A stretch of 39,456 nucleotides of DNA from a virus, in IMG/VR virus record IMGVR_UViG_3300025162_000098, positions 1 to 39,456 of that record; one strand, 5' to 3'. The notes under the pieces were generated by a model. The model was not told the origin of the DNA, did no database searches, and saw nothing but the letters and a program-made list of their open reading frames with translations. The first letter of the stretch is position 1. Every line of letters begins with the position of its first letter. The translations under genes were made by a program, and so were the position numbers. This document shows positions 9,518-17,768 of this stretch, in pieces.

Positions 9518-10168
9518 ATGGGATTTCAGAATAATCAACAGATTACAATAGACTGCATTTTGACTCGCGCTGGAAGGGCCGCACTCGCAAAAGGTGATGG
9601 GTCATTTAATATTACACAATTCGCCCTTTCAGACGACGAAATAGATTATACACTTTATAATCCAACACACCCATCCGGTTCTTCATATTATGGAGAAGCT
9701 ATAGAAGGTATGCCTCTTCTAGAAGCATTCCCCGATGAAAATCAGATTATGAAATACAAATTGGTTACATTACCAAGAGGTACTGCTAAAATGCCTGTAT
9801 TAAGTATTGGTTATCCAGCCATTATATTAAAACAAGGTGATACACTATCGATTACACCAGCCACTTTAAATTATCTTGGTAATACAACTACCTATGAAAC
9901 AAGTGGATATGTAGCAACAATTGCTGATGCTAGAACAATGTCTTCATTTGAAGGAGTAGGCAAAACAAATGCTGCAGCTACTTCAAATATTTCACTTGGA
10001 ACTAATCTTTCTAAATCAGTTACAGGTACTCAAATAAATCTTAAAGCAACAACCGTCAATACATTATATGGTTCTAATACACAACTCAAAACTACACTTA
10101 CTGTAGTAGGTATTGATAGTGGTGCTCGTATAGTGATTCCAGTAACTATTAATAAAATAACAATTTAG
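9518..10168 (+). CDS. Conserved virion-type structural protein
   Basis: 216 residues. The N-terminal half is distinctive: DCILTRAGRAALAKGDGSFN, then ITQFALSDDEIDYTLYNPTH and MPLLEAFPDENQIMKYKLVT. I recall this pattern from uncharacterised structural proteins of marine T4-like phages. The C-terminal half is Thr/Ser-rich beta sequence (NTQLKTTLTVVGIDSGARIV), as in Ig-like or fibre domains. Its promoter probably lies at 8627, now separated from it by the endonuclease cassette. The next gene follows after 3 bases. A tail or fibre-assembly role is inferred; no enzymatic motif is visible. Confidence 0.6.
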   Translation: MGFQNNQQITIDCILTRAGRAALAKGDGSFNITQFALSDDEIDYTLYNPTHPSGSSYYGEAIEGMPLLEAFPDENQIMKYKLVTLPRGTAKMPVLSIGYPAIILKQGDTLSITPATLNYLGNTTTYETSGYVATIADARTMSSFEGVGKTNAAATSNISLGTNLSKSVTGTQINLKATTVNTLYGSNTQLKTTLTVVGIDSGARIVIPVTINKITI

Positions 10169-10171
10169 AAT

Positions 10172-11176
10172 ATGAGCTTTAAAAGATTAGATCCACAGGA
10201 TTTTATAACTAGTGCTGACTCAGTAGTATCTCCTGCTTGGTCTGGAAACGTTTCTGCTTTATCTACATTTTTCACATCATCTACTCAAACAAGTGGGTCT
10301 TCTGGAAATTATTATCTAGACATATATAATCAAAACCCATCTGCTTCTACTGCTGAAGTTCAATTTAGTATTGCATATGCTAATAAAAATGGAGGAGGGG
10401 CTGTTCCATATAATTCTACTATAACTGGAAGTACTTATACTTCTACTTTGTATGGTCAAATGAGAACTCTTCTTTTAGAAGATGAAAATGCTAGTTTTAG
10501 TTTTAATGGAGTAACAAGTGATGATTTTTATATATTAAATATAAATCGTGCTCGCTATAAAGAAAAATTAATGCCTGGAGCTTGGAATTTACGATTACCA
10601 ACATCCCCAAGCTCATCTGTTGATCTAACTGACAATTCAAATAATGTAGCTCTTCCAGAATATTATGGTACTCAACGTGTATATCAAGTTGTAAATGGAT
10701 TAAATGGTTCTGGTAGTATTACACCTAGTTCGGGTTCGTATGGATTATTTTTCCCAGATACTTCTTTATTATTAATGAACCCATTAGCATTAAATATGTC
10801 TGTAGCTAATGGTGGAGTATTGTTAGGTACATCTACTGTGACTTCTTCAATGGTTCATAATGAGAGAAGATTATTTAATAAATTAAATATTAGTGGTAGT
10901 TATTTTCAACTTCAATCTGAAGAAACAATTACGTCAAATTATATATTTGTTCGAGCTAGAAATAGTGAATTTAACTACTCAGAAAATCCTAGCTTCATTT
11001 CAGGATCAACAGGTGAAGTAATTCATAATAGTTTTATTTATAATCCACAAACATACCCAACAACAGTAGGTCTATATAATGATTCAAATGAATTATTGGC
11101 AGTGGCTAAATTATCTAAACCATTATTGAAAGATAGTACGAAAGAATTACTTTTGAGATGCCGTCTCGATTTTTGA
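10172..11176 (+). CDS. Virion-type structural protein with shared C-terminal domain (paralogue 1)
   Basis: 334 residues, low in Cys and rich in Ser, Asn, Tyr and Gly. The N-terminus reads SFKRLDPQDFITSADSVVSP. The last 75 residues or so (from NSEFNYSENPSFISGSTGEV through TTVGLYNDSNELLAVAKLSK) match the end of the next gene. The domain pattern 'EFNY..NPS...G..G.........Y.TT.GLYN..NELLA..KL..PL' is therefore duplicated. No catalytic motif is seen. It is probably a tail, neck or fibre component expressed with its neighbours. Confidence 0.6.
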   Translation: MSFKRLDPQDFITSADSVVSPAWSGNVSALSTFFTSSTQTSGSSGNYYLDIYNQNPSASTAEVQFSIAYANKNGGGAVPYNSTITGSTYTSTLYGQMRTLLLEDENASFSFNGVTSDDFYILNINRARYKEKLMPGAWNLRLPTSPSSSVDLTDNSNNVALPEYYGTQRVYQVVNGLNGSGSITPSSGSYGLFFPDTSLLLMNPLALNMSVANGGVLLGTSTVTSSMVHNERRLFNKLNISGSYFQLQSEETITSNYIFVRARNSEFNYSENPSFISGSTGEVIHNSFIYNPQTYPTTVGLYNDSNELLAVAKLSKPLLKDSTKELLLRCRLDF

Positions 11177-11209
11177 CCCATCCCATAATTAACTGGGATA
11201 AACTATAAT

Positions 11210-12106
11210 ATGAGCGTTTTTAAAACATTAACCTCCCAAGATATTATTGTATCTCCATTTGAAGTAAATAAGTCGTTTACATTCATAGGTGGAGATACAC
11301 TCTTATCTGCTAGTATTCAAAGATATATAGGCACAAATAATGGAGAAGACCTAATATATAATTCAATAAAACAATTGTATTACTCAAATTACATTTCAGG
11401 AAGTGATGGAAATATTTCTAACTCAGCAACTGCTAGTATAGGATCAGATGGTTTATATTATGGAGAAGTTTATTCTACTTTATATCAAAACTATTTAGCA
11501 ACCGATTTAAATCCACAACGTTATTTCCCAACTAGTTCAGGTAATATTATTGGCGTGATGTCTATCCCTAAAGAATTATTTGGAGATTATATCCAACCTA
11601 ATTCATTACATATTGTTACTCCAAGTGGAAGTTATAAAGATGATGGAGAAGGACGGTTATATAATTCATCAATTCTTTTATCATCTATTTATGGAACAGG
11701 AATTTATGGAGGAAGTATATATGGTAATACAATATATTGCGGAAACGTAATATATGAACATGGAATTGTAGTTCTTATTAAAGGAGGAATCCCCTCAATA
11801 AACAATTTTATTTCTTCAACAGACATTCAAGTTTCATTCTCTAGTTCATATACTTTATATGAAACACAATATAAATGCACTATATCAGAAAACGAATTCA
11901 ATTATACTAATAATCCGTCTGTTATAACAGGAAGTGATGGTAGACTATATAATCATTTTACTGGGTCATATTTTGCACCATATGTCACAACTATAGGTTT
12001 ATATAATAATAATGAAGAATTACTTGCAATAGGAAAACTAGCACAACCATTACCAACATCAAGAACTTCTGATATGAATATTATATTATCAATTGATCGT
12101 TTATAA
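11210..12106 (+). CDS. Virion-type structural protein with shared C-terminal domain (paralogue 2)
   Basis: 298 residues. The start MSVFKTLTSQDIIVSPFEVN parallels 'MSFKRLDPQDFITS' of the upstream gene. The end (ENEFNYTNNPSVITGSDGRL, then TTIGLYNNNEELLAIGKLAQ) is clearly the same C-terminal domain. The middle has a run of short Gly-Ile-Tyr-Gly strands (SSIYGTGIYGGSIYGNTIYC), suggesting a beta-helical or ladder-like region. The two genes probably arose by duplication and then diverged in the N-terminal part, as expected for exposed virion proteins. The specific role is unknown. Confidence 0.6.
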   Translation: MSVFKTLTSQDIIVSPFEVNKSFTFIGGDTLLSASIQRYIGTNNGEDLIYNSIKQLYYSNYISGSDGNISNSATASIGSDGLYYGEVYSTLYQNYLATDLNPQRYFPTSSGNIIGVMSIPKELFGDYIQPNSLHIVTPSGSYKDDGEGRLYNSSILLSSIYGTGIYGGSIYGNTIYCGNVIYEHGIVVLIKGGIPSINNFISSTDIQVSFSSSYTLYETQYKCTISENEFNYTNNPSVITGSDGRLYNHFTGSYFAPYVTTIGLYNNNEELLAIGKLAQPLPTSRTSDMNIILSIDRL

Positions 12107-12121
12107 TCATATTTATAATAA
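12107..12121 (+). promoter_or_regulatory. Late-promoter-like motif CATATTTATAATAAA
   Basis: Exact motif copy starting right after the preceding stop. The ATG of the next gene is 24 bases from the motif's first base. If TATAAT is the -10 element, the transcript leader would be only a few bases long. Confidence 0.5.
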
Positions 12122-12130
12122 AACAATATT

Positions 12131-12421
12131 ATGGCAAAATTACTCAACCAGTATAATACAGATATCGAAACTGGAGATATCATTCAATCGTCTCATATCA
12201 CACAGTTTGCAGATGCTTTAACTGGAAAAGAAGAATATAATATAAGTATATTTGGTTCTTTAAAATTAACAGGTTCATTTGATGTAAAGCGTTCAATAAG
12301 TATTTATCCTATTGATATATTTGATGACAATGCAGATGCCTCTTCATTACCGTTAGGTAAAGTATATATGGCGTCTGGGGATGGAGCTAATCCAAAAGGA
12401 ACATTAATGATAAAATATTAA
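12131..12421 (+). CDS. Small virion/fibre-associated protein
   Basis: 96 residues: NTDIETGDIIQSSHITQFAD, then ALTGKEEYNISIFGSLKLTG. The 'HITQ..DALTG...Y.I...GSL.LTGS' pattern recurs at the N-terminus of tail-fibre or baseplate-associated proteins of marine and Bacteroidota phages. The C-terminal piece (LPLGKVYMASGDGANPKGTL) is beta-rich. It follows two structural paralogues and has its own late-type motif just upstream. No enzymatic feature is present. Confidence 0.55.
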   Translation: MAKLLNQYNTDIETGDIIQSSHITQFADALTGKEEYNISIFGSLKLTGSFDVKRSISIYPIDIFDDNADASSLPLGKVYMASGDGANPKGTLMIKY

Positions 12422-12446
12422 AAAATAATATTTAGTAATATACAAA

Positions 12447-12572
12447 ATGATTAATTTTATAAAATATTTAATATATAAAATATATTACATTTTATATTTA
12501 AAAAATTCATATGGTTATGGTAAATATTCTAAATCTATATATACAAAACTTTTAAAAAATATAAAAAAATGA
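12447..12572 (+). CDS. Possible 41-residue basic, aromatic small protein
   Basis: An ATG ORF encodes MINFIKYLIYKIYYILYLKN followed by a basic Tyr/Lys-rich tail. It ends in TGA overlapping the next ATG by 4 bases, the coupling pattern used elsewhere in this window. Residues 3-19 are hydrophobic enough for a short membrane segment. The DNA is extremely AT-rich, so a chance ORF is quite possible. No homologue is recognised. Confidence 0.35.
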   Translation: MINFIKYLIYKIYYILYLKNSYGYGKYSKSIYTKLLKNIKK

Positions 12573-13492
12573 ATGACACATTTGATTTAAAAGCCTATCT
12601 AGGTAGTAAACGCCTATTAACTGAAAATTACGAACCTGTTTCTGAAGAAGAATCAATAAATGATAATTACTATAAAGAATTAGACCCAAAAGCGGCTATT
12701 GATAAAGCAACCATTGATTTCCAACACGCTAATAAAACTGGTAATGATGGGTTAGCTAATAAAATTGCTGGAAATTTAAAAATCTATCTAGATTATAAAC
12801 AATATGATTGGAAAAAAGATCCAAAAGCATTAGAAATATTGGATGGATTTTTAGATGAAAATATTAATGGAAATCAATCCTCAAACATAATCCGTCAATT
12901 AAAACCTGGACAAGAATATACATGGTTTATGGGTGCTTCTCCTATGAAATGTACTTATATAGGGAAAGATGAAAAAGAACCTACATATACATTTAAGTTA
13001 GGTAATTCGATTCATAAATTATCTATTAAAGATGTAAAAGACTTCATTGAACCATTAAGTACATATGAAGAATATGCCGCTGAAAGTAATATTGATGAAG
13101 CTAATAAATTTACTTTAGGTAAACATGGTATTAAGAAGCGCCTTAAAACCGCAGTCAGACAAGCTTTAACTGAAAAGAAGAAAATCAAAAAAGATTTAGA
13201 TCCTGAAGATATCGATATCGAAAGTGCATTTACAAAAGAACCTGAAGTAGAAGAAAATCCTGAACCACAACCAGACGAACAAGCAGCAGCTCCAGTAGAT
13301 GTTAATCCAATCGATACTTCAAATACTGAACAAAAACCAGGATTCTCTAAAGAAGAACAAGAAATTCAGAATTCTCTAAAGGTAGCTTATGATCACGCTA
13401 CATCAATTGGTGATCAAAAATTAGCGACTCAAATAGGAAATTCACTGAAATATTTTGTAAAAATGCATGTTGTATCACAGGATCTTAGCTAG
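12569..13492 (+). CDS. Unknown head-region protein with N-terminal LTE tag
   Basis: 307 residues. The first 20 (MNDTFDLKAYLGSKRLLTEN) form an amphipathic segment ending in LTE. The same segment, with matching DNA, recurs at 18689. A small beta domain follows (RQLKPGQEYTWFMGASPMKC to KLGNSIHKLSIKDVKDFIEP, about 110-158). Then comes a basic helix (KHGIKKRLKTAVRQALTEKK, about 185-205), an acidic Pro/Glu linker (about 214-250) and a C-terminal helical part with 'KVAYDHATSIGDQKLATQIGN' that echoes an earlier stretch at about 45-67. No enzyme is recognised. The N-terminal tag suggests packaging into the prohead and cleavage by the gp21-like protease, which is inference. Confidence 0.6.
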   Translation: MNDTFDLKAYLGSKRLLTENYEPVSEEESINDNYYKELDPKAAIDKATIDFQHANKTGNDGLANKIAGNLKIYLDYKQYDWKKDPKALEILDGFLDENINGNQSSNIIRQLKPGQEYTWFMGASPMKCTYIGKDEKEPTYTFKLGNSIHKLSIKDVKDFIEPLSTYEEYAAESNIDEANKFTLGKHGIKKRLKTAVRQALTEKKKIKKDLDPEDIDIESAFTKEPEVEENPEPQPDEQAAAPVDVNPIDTSNTEQKPGFSKEEQEIQNSLKVAYDHATSIGDQKLATQIGNSLKYFVKMHVVSQDLS

Positions 13493-13495
13493 GAA

Positions 13496-14035
13496 ATGTT
13501 AGATAAAAAGACAGTTGATTTAAAGGATAAAATATTTAAAGCGATGATGACTAATAAAAGAGAATTAGTCAGACGCTATGGAAAAGACGCTGAAAAAGTA
13601 GCAATGGGAAAGAGTATTTCACAGGCTAAAAAGCAAATCGAAGCGAACGCTGATGATAATATAGATGAAAGTTTTTCCATTAAATTAAAAGAAGCTGTTA
13701 AACAATGTTTATCCGAAAAAATTGATAAAAATGGAGATGAATGGGAAGACCCAGAAGAATATAATAAAGATTTAACTGATTATGAACCTTCCCAAAAAGA
13801 AATAGACGATTTCAAACGCGATGAACAAGGTTTACCTCCTAAACAACAATATCAACCACAAGTAAAACCCGAATATACTGGATGGGCTTATCTTGAAGTA
13901 AGTGCTGGATTAGGTAAATGGAGTACTGTAAAATATGGTCCAAATAAAATTATATATGGGCAATACACTAAATTAATTAAAGAAGATCCCAATAATAGTA
14001 ATCGTTATAGAGTAGTCCCAGAACGTAAAAGATAA
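13496..14035 (+). CDS. Unknown head-region protein with 'RRYGKDAEKVAMGKS' motif
   Basis: 179 residues. The N-terminal part contains RELVRRYGKDAEKVAMGKSI, a motif I associate with small hypothetical proteins near T4-like head genes. A second segment (SFSIKLKEAVKQCLSEKIDK, about 62-81) resembles the basic amphipathic helix of the upstream gene (LKTAVRQALTEKK). The C-terminal 50 residues look like a small SH3-like beta domain (GWAYLEVSAGLGKWSTVKYG). It starts 3 bases after the previous stop. An internal ATG at residues 17-18 is possible. Function is unknown. Confidence 0.55.
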   Translation: MLDKKTVDLKDKIFKAMMTNKRELVRRYGKDAEKVAMGKSISQAKKQIEANADDNIDESFSIKLKEAVKQCLSEKIDKNGDEWEDPEEYNKDLTDYEPSQKEIDDFKRDEQGLPPKQQYQPQVKPEYTGWAYLEVSAGLGKWSTVKYGPNKIIYGQYTKLIKEDPNNSNRYRVVPERKR

Positions 14036-14040
14036 ATAAG

Positions 14041-14544
14041 ATGAAATTATCAGAATTTAGAGCCAAAATACAAAAACTCGCTAAAGAAGTTTATAAAGAA
14101 AAATCTAAATCAGATGATTCAGCTTTAGCATACGATGAATTAACTAAATTTCCTGAACTCAAAAAAGTAATTGTTGATTTATTAACATCAGATTTCGCAA
14201 AATTCCTCGAATCTATTGATTGGGTCGCTCCTAGACCTTCAACATTTCGTGTAAATCTCTTGAATTCTCAAAATTTCCTTATTATATTCACTGAAAGAAG
14301 CTGGATAGCTCAGGTAGAAGGGAAGAAGTATTATTTATTGAATTTAGATGAAGAAGAAAGAGCAGCCGAATCTATATCACGAATATTACAATATGGGGCA
14401 GTCGTAAAAAAAGATGAGTTCGGAGAAGATATAATAGATGAACCAAAAAAGAAATCTAAAAAATCTTCAAAATCATCATCCTCTAAATCTGAAACATCAC
14501 CTCCTGCTGAAGAAGCACCAAACCCAGAAGACGAATTTAAATAA
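14041..14544 (+). CDS. Unknown small protein with Lys/Ser tail
   Basis: 167 residues. It begins MKLSEFRAKIQKLAKEVYKE, an amphipathic start like its neighbours'. A compact alpha/beta domain follows (about 35-125, including FRVNLLNSQNFLIIFTERSW and GKKYYLLNLDEEERAAESIS). The C-terminal 40 residues are low-complexity (KKSKKSSKSSSSKSE, then Pro/Glu). The tail is probably disordered. The gene sits 5 bases after the previous one and 4 bases before the next ATG. No family is recognised. Confidence 0.55.
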   Translation: MKLSEFRAKIQKLAKEVYKEKSKSDDSALAYDELTKFPELKKVIVDLLTSDFAKFLESIDWVAPRPSTFRVNLLNSQNFLIIFTERSWIAQVEGKKYYLLNLDEEERAAESISRILQYGAVVKKDEFGEDIIDEPKKKSKKSSKSSSSKSETSPPAEEAPNPEDEFK

Positions 14545-14548
14545 AACT

Positions 14549-14782
14549 ATGGAAATCAGAAAATTAATTCGTCAACTTATAAAAGAAGAATTAAGCACTC
14601 TCCCTTTAATCAACTCGAAGAAGAAATATGAATTCTCGTATGAAGAGATAAATCTTATTAATAGAGATTTGGAGAAGCTAAATTCTTTCTTATATTCACA
14701 AACAAACAACTCACCAGACTTGGCTGACAAGAAGATGAGACTTAAACGAATTATCAAAATAATTGATAAGAAACTTTTGTAG
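14549..14782 (+). CDS. Small helical protein with IKE tag
   Basis: 77 residues: MEIRKLIRQLIKEELSTLPL, then a charged helical region (YEFSYEEINLINRDLEKLNS and a basic C-terminus). The frame is open further upstream to 14438, but that extension lies inside the Lys/Ser-coding end of the previous gene. The ATG 4 bases after that gene's stop is the natural start. The N-terminal 'LI.QLIKEEL' is one of several related amphipathic tags in the window (see 24931 and 25911). Confidence 0.6.
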   Translation: MEIRKLIRQLIKEELSTLPLINSKKKYEFSYEEINLINRDLEKLNSFLYSQTNNSPDLADKKMRLKRIIKIIDKKLL

Positions 14783-14803
14783 TATAAACAAAACAAATAT
14801 TAA

Positions 14804-15898
14804 ATGGAAGTTAAAACAATATTATCGGAGATTACCGAGCGTATTATTACTGAACAACAATTATTGGACATTTATAGTATATCTTTGAACGACTGGGAGG
14901 TAGAGAAGAAGGTTATTAATACGTGGGAGGTTGGTAGCAAAACAGCGTCTGGTGAAATAGCAACTACGCCATTATTTCAGGTGAAAGTTTGGTTGAAGAG
15001 TAAAAAAGAAGTAAAAGAGTTAGAAGATATTAGAAAGGACTTCATAGAAGATATAAAGAAATTATCACCAAAAGTAGAGTTAAAGAAATATGAACCTGCT
15101 ATTGATAAACCAGCACATATGCTTCAAATCAATATTTTTGATTTACATTTTGGTAAGTTGAGTTGGGCTCCAGAGTGCGGTGCAGACTTCAATATAGGAA
15201 TAGCAGCTGAATTGTTTAATAGTGCAATAGATACATTTATAGAAGATACTAAAGATTTTCATATTGATAAAATATTATTACCTTTAGGTAATGACTTTTT
15301 CAACAGCGGAGTCGCATACCCGTACAATAGTACAACTAAAGGGACGGCACAAACCGAGTCTAATGTTTGGAAAGAAACATTTACAAAAGGTCGTCAATTG
15401 CTTGTAGAAAATATTAAAAAATTATCTAAAATAGCGCCTGTCGATGTTTTAATAATCTTAAGCAACCATGATATGGAGCGTGTATATTACTTGGGAGATA
15501 GTTTAGAAGCATATTTTCATAATGACAGTAATGTGAATGTAAATAATGGACCTACAACTAGAAAATACTATAAATATCATAATATATTGTTGGGATTTGT
15601 CCATGGTGACAAAGAGAGTATTAATAATCTTCCACTTATAATGTGTCAGGAACAAGCGGTAAATTGGGGATTGACCAAATATCGTGAATTCCATTTGGGT
15701 CACATTCATCACAGTAAATCAACTGTTTATAATCCTATTCGTGAATTACAAGGTGTAATGATTAGACATATGCCGTCCCTTAGTGCAAGCGATGCATGGC
15801 ACGTTGAGTCGGGTTACGTGGGGTCAAAAAGATCTGCTGAAGCCTATTTGTGGAGCCAAGACAAAGGTTTAAAATCAATTCTCTACTACACTTTGTAA
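14804..15898 (+). CDS. Calcineurin-like metallophosphoesterase
   Basis: 364 residues. The dimetal phosphoesterase motifs are present in order: D113-x-H115 (IFDLHFGKLS), G162-N163-D164 (LPLGNDFFNS), N221-H222-D223 (LSNHDMERV), H267 (GFVHGDK) and G299-H300-x-H302 (LGHIHHS). This matches catalytically complete enzymes of the Mre11/Lambda-phosphatase superfamily. The substrate (DNA end, nucleotide or phosphoprotein) cannot be told. The first 100 residues are an extra domain; they begin KTILSEITERIITEQQLLDI, perhaps a helix-turn-helix or a head-targeting tag containing LSE and ITE. It is the last gene before a homing endonuclease insertion. Confidence 0.85.
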   Translation: MEVKTILSEITERIITEQQLLDIYSISLNDWEVEKKVINTWEVGSKTASGEIATTPLFQVKVWLKSKKEVKELEDIRKDFIEDIKKLSPKVELKKYEPAIDKPAHMLQINIFDLHFGKLSWAPECGADFNIGIAAELFNSAIDTFIEDTKDFHIDKILLPLGNDFFNSGVAYPYNSTTKGTAQTESNVWKETFTKGRQLLVENIKKLSKIAPVDVLIILSNHDMERVYYLGDSLEAYFHNDSNVNVNNGPTTRKYYKYHNILLGFVHGDKESINNLPLIMCQEQAVNWGLTKYREFHLGHIHHSKSTVYNPIRELQGVMIRHMPSLSASDAWHVESGYVGSKRSAEAYLWSQDKGLKSILYYTL

Positions 15899-15927
15899 CG
15901 ATCTCTGCGATTTTCTAGGATTTCATC

Positions 15928-15938
15928 ATATGTATAAT
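15928..15938 (+). promoter_or_regulatory. Endonuclease-type promoter motif ATATGTATAAT
   Basis: Copy of the motif found before most free-standing endonuclease genes here. The box CTGCGATTTT lies 23 bases upstream. It reads toward the HNH gene at 16038. Confidence 0.5.
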
Positions 15939-15946
15939 CGTATGAT

Positions 15947-16005
15947 ATTAGGCCTATCATTAAAAATATTTTAAGAGGATTTTAGAATTGCATTAGAGGC
16001 CTAAT
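15947..16005 (+). repeat. Inverted repeat ATTAGGCCT / AGGCCTAAT in HNH leader
   Basis: Perfect 9-base arms at 15947-15955 and 15997-16005 are separated by 41 bases, between the promoter motif and the HNH start. Inside and after it, AGGATT (about 15976) could also pair with AATCCT (16019-16024), just before the ATG. It could fold the leader and limit translation, as T4 homing-endonuclease leaders do, but no test is possible here. Confidence 0.45.
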
Positions 16006-16037
16006 CTATGTTTTTCTTTAATCCTCCTCCTTTTAAT

Positions 16038-16907
16038 ATGAACGAAAATAAAAAATGTACCAGATGTAGTGAAGTTAAATCTTTAGAAGAATTTAGTAAT
16101 AGGAAATATAATAGAGATGGGAAATCTGTTTATTGTAAAGAATGTGTTAAAAAAGAAAGAGAAGAACAAAAACAATATAAAATAATATATAATTATGTAA
16201 TTCCTAAAGATACAAAAATATGCAATAAATGTGGTGAAACTAAATCTTTAGATGAATTCCATAATCTTAAAAGAAGTAAAGATGGTAAACAAGGTTATTG
16301 TAAAGAATGTAGTAAAATATATATTGAAAATAATAAAGAACATTTAAAAGAATATAGTAAAAAATATTCTATAGATAATAAAGAACATTACCAAGAATAT
16401 CAAAAACAATATAATAAAGAACACAAAGAAGAAAGATTAGAATATCAAAAAGAATATGATAAAACTGAAGGAAGAAAAGTATATCATCAAAAACATTTCC
16501 AAAAACATAAAAGAGCAAGAGTAACCCATCAAAACGAATATAATAAGGAAAAACGAAAAACAGATCCATTATATAAATTATATGATTGTATTCAAACTAG
16601 AATATATGGTTCTTTAAAGAAAAAGGGTATAGTAAAATCCAAACGAACCGAAGAAATGTTAGGTTGTACTATTGAAGAATTTAAATTATACATAGAAAGT
16701 AAATTTGAGAGCTGGATGAGTTGGGATAAATATGGTCTATACAATGGTGAATTTAATTATGGTTTCGACCTTGACCACATTATACCCGTCTCAAGCGCAC
16801 AAACAGAAGCAGACCTCCTCACCCTAAACCACTACTCAAATTTCCAACCGCTTTGTAGTAAAATAAACCGCGACATCAAAAAAGCAAGACTCGATTATGA
16901 ATCCTGA
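16038..16907 (+). CDS. HNH homing endonuclease with two zinc ribbons
   Basis: 289 residues from the ATG following the CCTCCTCC stretch; an in-frame ATG at 16008 would add ten odd residues (MFFFNPPPFN). Two zinc-ribbon modules come first: CTRCSEVKSLEEF...YCKEC and CNKCGETKSLDEFHN...YCKEC. A tandem linker of about 12-residue 'Y...NKEH..EY' units follows. The C-terminal HNH core is FDLDHIIPVSSAQTEADLLT, then LNHYSNFQPLCSKINRDIK. It is a free-standing mobile nuclease. Its last 150 bases are nearly the same DNA as the HNH gene at 35760 and are richer in C than their surroundings. The stop overlaps the next gene by 11 bases. Confidence 0.85.
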   Translation: MNENKKCTRCSEVKSLEEFSNRKYNRDGKSVYCKECVKKEREEQKQYKIIYNYVIPKDTKICNKCGETKSLDEFHNLKRSKDGKQGYCKECSKIYIENNKEHLKEYSKKYSIDNKEHYQEYQKQYNKEHKEERLEYQKEYDKTEGRKVYHQKHFQKHKRARVTHQNEYNKEKRKTDPLYKLYDCIQTRIYGSLKKKGIVKSKRTEEMLGCTIEEFKLYIESKFESWMSWDKYGLYNGEFNYGFDLDHIIPVSSAQTEADLLTLNHYSNFQPLCSKINRDIKKARLDYES

Positions 16908-17391
16908 ACAATACATTACCCAACCTATACTTAATATTTGTAACCAGTCCAACCAAATCGTTATTATAGGCCCCCCTGTGAGTGGCAAATCTTCTATAGC
17001 AGCCTTCCTCGCCAACAACCTCCCACACGCCTTAGTATCAACAGATCACTATCTCGTATCAAGAAACCAAGAAGAAGCCTTAACAAAAATACTAGAAGAT
17101 GTATCTAAATATAATAAACAACTAATAATAGAAGGCACTCTTGGGTTTGTGTTACTGAGAAAGGGGCTTCAATCAAACTCATACATCCCTGACTTAATCA
17201 TTAAATTAAAATGTGATGAAAAGAGTATAACACATTTATATAACAAATTCAGAGATCCTAAAAAATTAAATTATGTGAATGGTTATATCCAGGGAGTGAA
17301 CAAGGTGTGGAACGAATATATAGAACTCCATAAACAATACCATGCCAAAACAAAATGTATTGAAATTAATACATCCCTTACATATTTATAA
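16897..17391 (+). CDS. P-loop nucleotide-kinase-like protein
   Basis: 164 residues. A Walker A motif, GPPVSGKSS, is at residues 25-33 in an IVIIG strand. It is followed by a helix and a VSTDHY segment (the position of a substrate-binding Asp in adenylate/shikimate/zeta-type kinases), then a KQLIIEGTL strand (about 71-79), resembling a Walker B region. The size matches small phage kinases. The substrate is unknown; a nucleotide or a polynucleotide 5' end are both plausible. The start lies inside the upstream HNH gene's last codons, so the two are coupled. Confidence 0.65.
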   Translation: MNPEQYITQPILNICNQSNQIVIIGPPVSGKSSIAAFLANNLPHALVSTDHYLVSRNQEEALTKILEDVSKYNKQLIIEGTLGFVLLRKGLQSNSYIPDLIIKLKCDEKSITHLYNKFRDPKKLNYVNGYIQGVNKVWNEYIELHKQYHAKTKCIEINTSLTYL

Positions 17392-17395
17392 TAAA
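17381..17395 (+). promoter_or_regulatory. Late-promoter-like motif CATATTTATAATAAA
   Basis: Exact copy, overlapping the stop codon of the P-loop gene. The next ATG (17406) is 25 bases from the motif's first base, the same spacing as at 12107. Confidence 0.5.
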
Positions 17396-17405
17396 ACATA
17401 ATATT

Positions 17406-17765
17406 ATGTCTATAAGTTTACTTCGAATATTGCAAGAAATTGGTTTTGAAAAGATCTATCGCGTACGTGGTCTACTAGTCACTAACCCGCACGAACGTGG
17501 TCTAGGAAATATACTTTCCGATATACGTTCCTTACTCGGAGTTACTACTGTACGAGTAGAAGAACTTCCTAACCAAAACGATAAAGAAGACGGATATAAA
17601 AGTATTCTAAATCTTAAAATTGATCCATACCCTTTTATCAAATCTGATCAATTCTCTAATGCTCAATCTGAAGAAACAGTAGCATTCGTACGAGATCAAA
17701 TACAAAAAATAGAAGGAGTTAAATCGATGCGTTTTTCATCTAAAATAGATATATTAAATAATTAA
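17406..17765 (+). CDS. Small ferredoxin-fold-like conserved phage protein
   Basis: 119 residues. The pattern is beta-alpha-beta: ILSDIRSLLGVTTVRVEELP, then a YKSILNLKIDPYPF strand, a helix (ETVAFVRDQIQKIEGVKS) and a final MRFSSKI strand. 'GVTTV' followed later by 'I.GV....' is typical of ACT/ferredoxin-like small domains, and I recall similar uncharacterised proteins near head genes of T4-like marine phages. No catalytic residues stand out. It has a late-type motif of its own and the next gene follows after 3 bases. Confidence 0.55.
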   Translation: MSISLLRILQEIGFEKIYRVRGLLVTNPHERGLGNILSDIRSLLGVTTVRVEELPNQNDKEDGYKSILNLKIDPYPFIKSDQFSNAQSEETVAFVRDQIQKIEGVKSMRFSSKIDILNN

Positions 17766-17768
17766 AAT

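Noticed and set aside
14438-14548. Upstream in-frame extension of the 77-residue gene at 14549
   Set aside because: It lies inside the Lys/Ser-coding end of the previous gene and encodes low-complexity Asn/His/Leu; the ATG at 14549 directly after that gene's stop is the better start.
15899-16037. Group I or II intron around the HNH genes
   Set aside because: The HNH genes lie between complete genes, not inside one, and I saw no intron core elements or exon halves.
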